Assembly (NCBI GenBank): GCA_949752745.1
Contig: OX457027.1
Location: forward strand, 17,378,603-17,442,602
Direction of reading: 5' to 3'
Length of the DNA stretch: 64,000 nucleotides
Source of the DNA: Protula sp. h YS-2021
Taxonomy: Eukaryota > Annelida > Polychaeta > Sabellida > Serpulidae
The position numbers and the translations under genes were made by a program. Numbering within the stretch: position 1 is the first letter of the stretch; the number at the start of each line of letters is the position of its first letter. The notes beneath the pieces were generated by a model. That model did no database searches. It was not told the origin of the DNA and saw nothing but the letters and a program-made list of their open reading frames with translations. Below, piece by piece: positions 1 to 8,268 of the stretch.

Positions 1-741
1 GGCAAGTTGTGACTTCATCTTAGAACCGTCATACGGCGGAGGAGGCGGAGCGGGCTCGTTGTATCGGCTCAGAAGTGTCTGCTGGTTCTGGTGAATGACG
101 GGGATGTGTACAACCCCGCTACCACTGCCGACACTTGTGTGGTGTGATGCGGCGCTCGGGCGCGGCGCGGGAAAGCGATCATACACTAAATTAGACAAAT
201 TAGTTAGGCTTGTTCTCGGGCTTGAATGTTTCGAGTCGACTGGGCTCAGACTGCTCCTCGGACTTACAACATTAGGACTCACTGACTGTCTCAAGTGGTC
301 GGGAAGCGAGGTACTTGCAATAGAAGCTCTTGGACTAGAATTTTTGGAGTCACCACCGAGGCTTGATCGCGGGCTGGAGTAATTAGATCCCTTCTGGCCC
401 ACAACTTTAGTAGTTTGGAAGTGTGCGCCCTGGTTAACAGCTACAGGGTACTGGCCTACCTGGGGAAAATTCACGTAGTTTCCATCCGTGATCAATCCCA
501 CTGGCATGATGTGACTAGATCCTGTATTCAAACCGACCGCTATTTTTCGAGCTGTTATATCAGAGCCGCGTGCTGGTAACGAATTTGTCTGTATGTGCTG
601 TACGCCAATTGGAACTTGTCTTTGAGCTTGTTGTGCGACTCGATTTCCAATTTTTACGTCAATATTCACGACTTTGCCGTGTCTCTGTATGTGCATTTGT
701 GTTGGGCTTGACGGCCCAGGCACTGGGGGCCTGTGGTCCAT
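1..741 (-). CDS. Host gene exon, Pro/Ser-rich, possibly Ajuba/LIMD1-like N-terminus (partial)
   Basis: An open minus-strand frame runs from an ATG at 739-741 to the window edge, 247 codons with no stop. Visible features are a start MDHRPPVPGPSSP, three to four S-P-R-(S/T/A)-S motifs (about residues 136-193), two of them as S-K-(H/N)-S-S-P-R, and a P-P-P-P-P-Y stretch near residue 236. Low-complexity sequence with SPRSS and SSPRTSL motifs is known from the pre-LIM region of Ajuba/LIMD1/WTIP adaptors. The LIM domains would lie outside the window, so the identity is an inference. The frame stays open upstream to 780, where TTTTTAACAG looks like a splice acceptor; a second acceptor-like TTTCAG lies near 755. 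The first coding residue may therefore be upstream of the ATG. Base composition is unlike the AT-rich mobile elements. Confidence 0.6.
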   Translation of the reverse strand, partial: MDHRPPVPGPSSPTQMHIQRHGKVVNIDVKIGNRVAQQAQRQVPIGVQHIQTNSLPARGSDITARKIAVGLNTGSSHIMPVGLITDGNYVNFPQVGQYPVAVNQGAHFQTTKVVGQKGSNYSSPRSSLGGDSKNSSPRASIASTSLPDHLRQSVSPNVVSPRSSLSPVDSKHSSPRTSLTNLSNLVYDRFPAPRPSAASHHTSVGSGSGVVHIPVIHQNQQTLLSRYNEPAPPPPPYDGSKMKSQLA

Positions 742-1689
742 AGCTTCAACTACTTCTGAAATCACAGCCACATAAATTGCCTGTTAAAAATAATTGGCAC
801 CAACAACGTCACACATACGTGTGCAAATAAGCGACTTAAATGCGTTCCGATTTCCAAATACATGTGAACTGATGCCATCTTTTTATGAAAAATAAAAGAA
901 TATCGAAAATATCGATAGTTATAGTTATGACAGAAAGTTGACCCCTATCGGCTGAACGAAGGAACGCGTTGTAGCTGTGACAGAAATATACACAGTAAAA
1001 ATGAGGAAGAGCTGACGTGGAACTAAGAAAAAAAAGTTAAAATGAAAAAAAAAAAAAAAAACTCTTACTGGAGCACATTATTGAGCGTACGAGGGGACCT
1101 GTATACAGTGCTCAGCAACATGGAAATGAGACACCTGTGTATCCACCCTTCATGGACACGCAGGCAAATGTTTCTACGAGAATTGTGGGCAGACTGATTT
1201 CCACAAACTGAGCGATGGACTGGGGAATGAGTCAGGTGGGGTGGTGTTTTTCGGAATAATCCAAGCGGGAGACCATAAGACTGTCGGAGAAATTGGGGGC
1301 CATGAGACTATTCGTGATGCAACAGGGTGGTTCTGGGCAGACAACACAGAGAGGGTGGGGGGGGGGGGGGGGAGGTGGGGGTTATGGCCAGGGACTGGGT
1401 GACCGGATGGTCCGGCAAGATCCTGATCTCGGCTTAGTAGGCAATGACTGTGGGAATGTAGGTTTATCGAGTGTTGACTTGTCGTGCTGCCACCCCCCCC
1501 CCCCCCACCATCCCCTGGCGGGATCATCTGGTCCGGTGGGGAGGCTAGGGGGTCGCTGGGTCTGTTGAAATCAACCATGGTGACCAGCATTATGCGAATG
1601 ATACACCTTTTAATGGATAACTAGTTTATTTTAATGCTGAAAGTTGGGAAATATTTCAGGTTTTGTAAATGTTAAGATTTAGAGTTGTT

Positions 1690-1915
1690 CCATTTCCAAG
1701 AAGCGGCCCGCTGCTCACCGCTTCAATTCCTTGCAATATAACGATTATACAAGTCAATTCCGCTCGCTTTGAGAAACCGCTGTGGCGATTTTGTGCGAGA
1801 TTAAGCGACCCACAAGTCTTCATTAGCGTTCACTTTCTTAAATAAAAAAGACTATAGAAATAACCACAAATCCCCAGCAATAACTGACATTTGTTTACAT
1901 ATAGGGAGGTTGTAA
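1690..1915 (+). repeat. Dispersed repeat, copy A
   Basis: It shares ordered blocks with 3000-3270 and 3655-3910: AAGAAGCGGCCCGCT, then GCTTTGAG, CTGTGGCGATTTTGTGC, then AAATAACCACAAAT and a final ACAT near TTTATAT. The order and spacing are kept while the sequence has diverged. This is a small non-coding interspersed family, and no tRNA-like head was recognised. Confidence 0.6.
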
Positions 1916-2999
1916 AAACACTTGACGGGAACAGGACAATTACAACCGGGAAAACTGCACCCCCCTTCCTCCGGACTACTCCCACCGACAATCGCCCTCG
2001 GGAAAACTGCTCCCGTAGCAATGTTCCCCCAGAACTATTGCCCTGGCCATTTTAATGATTTTTTTCAGACCAGCCCACTTCGCCGGACCCGTCTAGTCAC
2101 ATCAGTCAGCGCATCTGTCTTCTGTATATATGCATGAATGTATAATTTTATTTAAAATGCTGTTTCACTTCAGTTTTGACCAGATTGCTTTCAGCTCTGT
2201 ATTGAACATTCCCTGGATAGTCTCTCTTGAAAAGTTATTCTTCTGGACGATCCGCCACAGATTGGCCAAATGAATGACTTCTTAGTTTGTTTTTTTTTTT
2301 TTTTTTTAATTTTTTGGTGACCGATTTTCAAAATTCTTCTGCTGGTCCCTGAGTATTACTGTGCATTTTTTTCTGTCGCTTCTTCTCAGTGACTGGGTCT
2401 GCGTGAACACGCACTGATAACCGGAAATCTTGTATCAGCCACAGGGAACCACTGAGGAGAAAAGGAGAAAATTAGCAATACACACAGTATTTCATATGAT
2501 CCGGCTTCTCCCCTCCTTCGACCGCATCGCAATCGCTACTCTAGCATGAATATTGCAGAACCCGATAAATATTTTGTATCGGTAAATGATGTTCAAACAC
2601 TTATGGTGAATGTTAAACAACGCAAAGCTCCCGGACTGGACACCACAGAAGCCTGGATACCGGAAACCTGGCATCCATCCTCTCCTTGCCCTTCGTAGCA
2701 ATCTTCAATAGTTTAATCAGAGAAAGTTACGGAACTGAAAAATGGTATATGTATCCCCAATGCCCAAACTATCACTTCCTAGATCCATTGGGTTGGATAT
2801 AAGCCACGTATCATTCACTTAACTGAAACTTCATTTTAAAACTAAACCTGGAATAACCGGGGCAAACACTATTTTTACATCAAAATCACATTTTCAGTTT
2901 TGCCAATTTCGATGTACCCTTCAATTTTATGGAGGGCTTCTTAGTTCTGACAGATATATACGAAGTAATAGGAAGGAAGAGCTGACTCGGAGCCAGGTT

Positions 3000-3270
3000 C
3001 AAGAAGCGGCCCGCTACTGGGAGATCGGCTACCGCTTAAAATCTTCACTACATGAAAATGTGCAGGTCAAATACGTTCGCTTTGAGGCACTCTGTGGCGA
3101 TTTTGTGCAAGATTCAACAACCCACATGCCCTTATTGGCATTTGCTAAAGGCCCTCAAAGTACAACAGCAGTGATATACAACTTCTATGTTACGCTTTAT
3201 TTAAAAGAACAAAAGCCGGAAATAGCCACAAACCTCCCGCAATAACTAACATTGGTTTATATCCAGGGAG
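3000..3270 (+). repeat. Dispersed repeat, copy B
   Basis: This is the best-preserved copy of the family also at 1690-1915 and 3655-3910. It begins CAAGAAGCGGCCCGCTACTG, contains GAGGCACTCTGTGGCGATTT, and ends near AATAACTAACATTGGTTTAT. A short open frame inside it is a by-product of the repeat. Confidence 0.6.
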
Positions 3271-3654
3271 CATGGTTATTCCGTTAAAAAGCAACAGTAA
3301 ATTTTTTGATTATCCAACAAAAAACTTCTGAATTGATATTAAAAATAAAAAAAAAACATGGAAGAAGTTAAATATTGTGGGTGTGCGGAATAAATGTTAT
3401 ACCTAAATCTGCATTTATCAATTATTCCAGCATATATTTTATAGACAATCATAAACACCTTAAAACAATTTTAAGCCCAGAACGTACGCAAACATTTGAC
3501 AGCCGAGTGTGGAAGCTGGCTCTTCCGCGCTTTATAAAGTAGAAATAAAATATATGCAGCCCATTAAAATTGTGCCTGTTCACAAAAATGGTATATATGG
3601 CATAAACTTTTCGTAAATGTTTGAATAACAGAGAGTGGTATGCAGGAATCTAGC

Positions 3655-3910
3655 TCCAAGAAACGATTCGCTACTGAGGTTCGGCAGAGCGCCTCAAATC
3701 CCCGCTTTATAACTATATATAAGTCAACCACGCTTGCCTTGAGGCACCTCTATGTCGATATTGCAGTATATTAAGATACGTATCCAGATTTATGAACTGT
3801 TATGGAGTGCCCTCAAAGAAAATGTATTGTTGAGAACTATACATATCTCGATATTTTCACAAAAGAACAAGTTCTAGAAATAACCACAAATTCCCACAGG
3901 CCGACATCTT
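3655..3910 (+). repeat. Dispersed repeat, copy C
   Basis: This is the third and most diverged member: CAAGAAACGATTCGCTACTG, TGCCTTGAGGCACCTCTATG and GAAATAACCACAAATTCCC occur in the same order as in copies A and B. Confidence 0.5.
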
Positions 3911-6296
3911 TTGTTTCCTCCTCATGCGCATGCGTCAATTTATGGAGCAACAATAAGGCATTGTTATAAAACACATGACCTCTGAGGAGATCTACGAGTC
4001 ACTTATAAACACAGAGTGGATAGATATTTCAAAAAGCAGCTCCCCCCTTATTGAATATTATTTTCGCGGAATCTTAAGCGGGTCTGCAGTTTTAACGGGT
4101 ATTTTACAGAAACAACAGTTTGTCGTGATTTACGAAAATGCCAGGCCAATATATTTTTTCGGGCAGAATTTTTGAGCTGTAACTCGCCCCTTTATTCTAT
4201 AATCCCGAAGTATACATTTTGAGTTCAAACCGTAAGACTATCAACTCGCTTTTCAAAATGACTGTTAAAAGCTATATAACGAGTACATGTGAGCATAAAC
4301 CTGACTTTATATGTGTATACTAAAAGCTTACTTATAGCAGCTCAGTATTTTTTATCCGAGAACCAGTGGCAGCTGTCGGTAGGTTCGGGAAAAATATCAT
4401 TGTGGTTTTCGGGGGGGCGGCACTACAAACACAGGCGGGTTAAACCTTAGTCCTAGATGACTCTTGCGGTCTTCCTATGACAGCAAGAGTCATAGGTCCT
4501 ATAATAGGAAATGTCATTGATGTCAGTTTTCCAAGTCTCGGCGCACGACTTGGGCCAACGGCGTTATTTTAGAAAGGGTGCATCACATAAATGGCCCAAT
4601 TATAAATTATGGCGCACAAGTTTCATGGTCAGATAACAATTTTTTACTGAGAAAATTGTGTGTTTTCTGGGGATCAGGGCATCGAACCCCTCATTATCGC
4701 CCACAACAACAGTGAATCCACAGTTGCAAAACCACGCTTTACTCTAGTTTGGGAGTATCGCTGAGGTCGAAAATAATGCGCCATGGTACTTCTCAGTGTG
4801 CTCTTAAAGAAAAAGCCTGCCAGTTCGAGCTTCGGTGTCCTTGAACGTGCGCCGAAAGATCCAGAGCCCCAAAAATTGAGATCAATGGCCATTTCTATTG
4901 TAGGAACTGTGACCCTTTCTGTCCTAGGAAGATAGAAAGGGTCCGCTGGGACTAGTCCCAGGTGACTCCCACCTCCACGGAGGAGGCCTAGTCTGGGTAG
5001 AAGAGTGGTGATGGACTAGGGTCACTCGGGACTACGCTGGGACTAGTTTAACCTAGGCTACTGGTAAGACTGTGCCCGCAAAGTGCCTCAGAACAACTCA
5101 AATTGACCCCCATGAGCAATACAAGGTAACGCGTTGTAGCTCTAATTAAGAGTTGACTTGGAGCTAGTAGGAATCGTACCTCAGATATGATGAAGTTGGT
5201 CCCTATTAACGGACAGTGGAAGGCTTCGTAGCTCTGACAGAGATATATCGAGTAAGGAAGAGCCGACTCGGAGCTACACCCAACCCTCCCAATTTCATGT
5301 TTTTACCAATCTCAGCTTTCCCACTGAAACGATCCAATAGTTTTAAATATCACATGCAAACTTCACACAGACCTGGACCACTCCTTTGAAATTGTGTAAT
5401 GCAACTTCATATCACACTAGCATGAGTAACAGGACGAACGACAAGCCAGGTCTAACTTTTTTTCGTCACTGTTATGATCTGAAAGTTCACACCACTTCCG
5501 CTCATGAATACATCTTAAAGTGACTTTAAATTTGCCCGTTCCTGACAATAAAAATTAATAACCGTGAAAACATTTTTCTTTCCCAACTTTAACGTGTAAT
5601 TTCTTTGTTGTTGCTGTTATGAGTTTTACTTCCAAGACTTTTTAGTCGAACTTTTTCGATTAGCGCATTAACAGGGCAATAAATGGTCCCAACACTCTTC
5701 AAACAGATTTTTCCAAATGCCACAATTTTTCCATGCTGGCAAATCAGCCTTCAGAGTGTTCTCAAAAGGTTTTGCGGAGAACTGGCGTTTCCATGTAAAT
5801 ATTTTTAAAAATTCATGTATTAAACAGTCACCCCAGTAAATGGTTCTGTCAGCTCAAGACGACTTGGGACAATATTTTCTCGCTCCAGTCATTTCGGTCC
5901 TGATGGTCTTTCACATAGTGCTAGCTGTTTCTCACTGGTTCCGATTCTGTGGCCTTTCTTTCACATTTGGATTTTTCTGTAGCTTGAGCAGCTTCGACTA
6001 AAGTTTTCCTTGCTCGTGCATTCCCAGTTAGTATGCATGCGTGACTAAAGTAGAGTAGTCGTCCGTTTGCTATGTGTTTTTGACAATGCTTTGTCGTTTG
6101 TTATTTAAAATAGATGACTATGAGTAGGGGTAAGTGGTCTGTTCCCCATGGTCTGGATTAGTATTCAGAATGTACCCCTGAGTGAGAATGCGTACATGTA
6201 TGTGACCATGTATGTGTCCATGTATGTGCGCTTTCTGAAAAGCGTCATAACGTTGCATCATAGCGTTTCGTAATAAAAGTGCACTTCCTTTTTTAT

Positions 6297-6302
6297 GCAA
6301 TG
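6297..6302. repeat. Left target-site duplication GCAATG of Polinton 1
   Basis: The six bases immediately before the left TIR terminus are identical to 23426-23431 after the right terminus. Six bases is the expected duplication length for Polinton integrases. Confidence 0.93.
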
Positions 6303-7034
6303 AGTAGGGTGAAAACGCCGGTTCTGGCCCACTTTGTGACGTCATACTGTCTGGAAGTGACGTCATCATGTCTGGACCGGAAGTGTTGTCTGGACCGGAA
6401 GTGTTGTCTGGACCGGAAGTGTTGTCTGGACCGGAAGTGCTGTCTGGAGCGGAAGTGACGTCATGATAAGCGTTAGGATAGGCGCGGCCATCCATGAGGT
6501 CATAATGAGGTCATAATGAGGTCATAATGACGTCATACTGTCTGGAGCGAAAGTCTGGAGCGAAAGTTGTTTGAAAGTGTTGGCCGAGTCAATCATCATG
6601 AAGCCAACGAACTCCACCTGTCAATCAGTGTAACCATGGCAACAGACCCTAAAAAGCCAGGACCCCCCCCCCCCCTCGAAATTGTGATTTTTGCATATTT
6701 ATCCGTTTCAGACGATTCTGAACATTTTTCATTTTTTGGGTCGACCGACCCCCCCCCCCCCCCCTCGAAATTGTAATTTTTGCATATTTATCCGTTTCAG
6801 ACGATTCTGAACATTTTTCATTTTTTGGGTCGACCGACCCCCCCCCCCCCCCCTCGAAATTGTGATTTTTGCATATTTATCCGTTTCAGACGATTCTGAA
6901 CATTTTTCTTTTTTTTTTTTGGGTTGACCGACCCCCCCCCCCCCTCGAAATTGTGATTTTTGCATATTTATCCGTTTCAGACGATTCTGAACATTTTTCA
7001 TTTTTTGGGTCGACCGACCCCCCCCCCCCCCCCC
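6303..7034 (+). repeat. Left terminal inverted repeat of Polinton 1, outer block
   Basis: The inverted counterpart is 22930-23425. From the tip inward it holds four CCGGAAGT sites at 18-bp spacing (6377, 6395, 6413, 6431), four TGACGTCA palindromes (6337, 6358, 6456, 6528), three GAGGTCATAAT repeats, a CTGTCAATCA (6618-6627), a near-palindromic GTAACCATGGCAAC (6630-6643), and then about four copies of a roughly 90-bp module that starts with a poly-C tract. The right end has only three of the 18-bp units and two of the 90-bp modules, so the TIRs differ by tandem copy number. Confidence 0.9.
6661..7034 (+). repeat. Tandem ~90-bp poly-C / TTCAGACGATTCTGAA module
   Basis: About four direct copies. 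Each has a run of 12-15 C, TCGAAATTGTGATTTTTGCA, TATTTATCCG, the inverted repeat TTCAGACGATTCTGAA, and a TTTTTTGGGTCGACCGA end. The tandem explains the overlapping low-complexity frames on both strands here. Related single copies lie at 22930-23070, 26225-26385, 32960-33017 and 33470-33545. Confidence 0.9.
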
Positions 7035-7080
7035 CTAGGCGAGCAACATTCTGTCAAGTCAGCTTCAGTTCCATCAGAGG

Positions 7081-7195
7081 GGTATATAAGGGATGAGCAT
7101 ACAGCAGTGACAGTCATTTCGGTGAGTGGAGCAAGGAAGCAATTGAATCACATCAGATCCAGGGATGGCATCCAGTGACAACTATTTCGGTAAGT
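7081..7195 (+). promoter_or_regulatory. TATA box and possible short leader exon with splice donor
   Basis: GGTATATAAGGG (about 7081-7091) is a good TATA box facing inward from the left TIR. Downstream are two phrases of the same kind, CATTTCG|GTGAGTGG near 7118 and CTATTTCG|GTAAGTG near 7190, each a strong splice-donor match. The second follows a nine-residue open start (ATG at 7166, MASSDNYF). An acceptor-like TTTACTTCATTTCAG ends at 8241 just before polB. Joining these would stay in frame with polB. This is an inference with no transcript evidence. Confidence 0.45.
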
Positions 7196-7222
7196 GTTTA
7201 TTGAATCTTTATAAATAAAAAG

Positions 7223-7722
7223 TGAACTTTGTAAACAAACTTTGTAAACAAACTTTAGTTATTTACATAATTGAAACTTTGTAAACAAACTTTGTAAACA
7301 AACTGTGTAAACAAACTTTATAAATAAAATTTGTAAACAAACTTTGTAAACAAACTTTATAAACAAAATTTGTAAACAAACTTTGTAAACAAACATTGTA
7401 AACAAACTTTGTAAACAAAATTTGTAAACAAACTTTATAAACAAAATTTGTAAACAAACTTTATAAACAAAATTTGTAAGCAAACTTTGTAAACAAACTT
7501 GACTTATTTACATAATTGAAACTTTGTAAACAAACTTTGTAAGCAAACTTTGTAAGCAAACTTTGTAAACAAACTTTGTAAACAAACTTTATAAACAAAA
7601 TTTGTAAACAAACTTTGTAAACAAACTTTGTAAACAAACTTTGTAAACAAAATTTGTAAACAAACTTTATAAACAAAATTTGTAAACAAACTTTGTAAAC
7701 AAACTTTGGTTATTTGCTTAAT
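7223..7722 (+). repeat. 13-bp minisatellite (AAACAAACTTTGT)n
   Basis: About 35 units of a 13-bp AT-rich repeat with variants (TTATAAAC, AATTTGTAAAC, GTAAGC). Because 13 is not a multiple of 3, every frame of the minus strand stays open and yields a spurious 13-residue repeat peptide. A related TTTGTAAATAG-type array lies at 14175-14405, on the other side of the plus-strand gene block. Confidence 0.95.
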
Positions 7723-8200
7723 TTAAACTTTGTAAAACAATACCTTTCGTTATACTTGGTCGATTTATATGAAAATTTCACCATTTGATTCAGTTTTATG
7801 TAAAGTTTTGTTATAAAGTAGTCATAGGCTATTTGCGCAGCTGGCTGTATGCATTTTTACCGCCATTTTAACTTAAAATTGTGATAACTTTCGTTATAAC
7901 TTTCGTTATAGTTGACTGAAAATTTCACCATTATAGTGCTTCTTCGCGGATGAATACCATTTGGCAGACCATTTAACTTCACCGCTAGATGTCTCTGCTG
8001 TGTAGCAGTGCAGCAGTACAACTGTAAGTGAGATATTCATATACACAAGTAAAATTCTGCTGAGTCAGCATTTTTGAACAATTTTTGAACAAGTTACACA
8101 CCATATTTTGATTACATGGAAGTAGCATAAAAGCATGAGTGAAACATGTCAACTAGTCAACTAGTGATACATTCTGCTGAGTTAACACACCATTGAAGTG
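7723..8200 (+). promoter_or_regulatory. Upstream region of polB, inner TIR block
   Basis: 8008-8215 matches the inverted complement of 22705-22929 (CAGTACAACTGTAAGTGAGA, TGCTGAGTCAGCA, TGATTACATGGAAGTAG, CATGAGTGAAAC). The TIR homology therefore continues into the polB promoter but is split on the left by about 1 kb (7035-8007). Two CTGCTGAGT elements (8058-8070 and 8173) lie upstream of the TATA box. 7723-8007 is AT-rich with repeated TTTCGTTATA phrases and no gene. Confidence 0.7.
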
Positions 8201-8210
8201 GTATAAAAGG
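8201..8210 (+). promoter_or_regulatory. TATA box of polB
   Basis: GTATAAAAGG followed by AAGAGTGA. The same string TATAAAAGGAAGAGTGA occurs on the minus strand at 22697-22713, driving the rightmost gene. It puts transcription start near 8230 and selects the ATG at 8269 over the upstream GTG. Confidence 0.75.
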
Positions 8211-8268
8211 AAGAGTGAAACGTATATTTTACTTCATTTCAGTTCTAGCAGTTGAAGAAACAACAACG

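Larger units (their letters stand above)
742..6296. other. Host intron or intergenic DNA, no gene recognised
   Basis: No convincing coding sequence is seen. The stretch holds poly-A and poly-G/poly-C runs (1361-1377, 1492-1506), a family of about 250-bp dispersed repeats annotated separately, and short recurrent phrases such as GGAAGAGC(C/T)GACTCGGAGC near 975, 2970 and 5245. A hairpin-forming stretch at 4905-5060 has inverted copies of ACCCTTTCT around CCTAGGAAG and several CTGGGACTAG(T) repeats. Open frames here are short and of low complexity. Confidence 0.6.

Noticed and set aside
95..382. Plus-strand frame opposite the host exon
   Set aside because: The minus-strand frame is longer, runs the full length and has protein-like Ser/Pro motifs and splice acceptors. 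The plus frame is its shadow.
1174..1590. Open frames on both strands of about 90-140 residues with poly-Gly/Pro
   Set aside because: Created by poly-G and poly-C runs. No domain, codon pattern or second copy supports coding.
4660..4760. tRNA-like GGGGTTCGATGCCC on the minus strand
   Set aside because: It resembles a B box, but no matching A box, anticodon arm or acceptor stem could be drawn at the right spacing.
6118..7096. Frames in the left TIR including one repeated in the right TIR (MDGRAYPNAYHDV...)
   Set aside because: Identity follows from the inverted repeat itself, and the sequence consists of 18-bp and 90-bp tandems. The first frame also runs past the element boundary into host DNA.
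7223..7722. Several 60-75 residue open frames on the minus strand with FVYKVCLQ repeats
   Set aside because: They are translations of a 13-bp minisatellite, open in all three frames because 13 is not a multiple of three.
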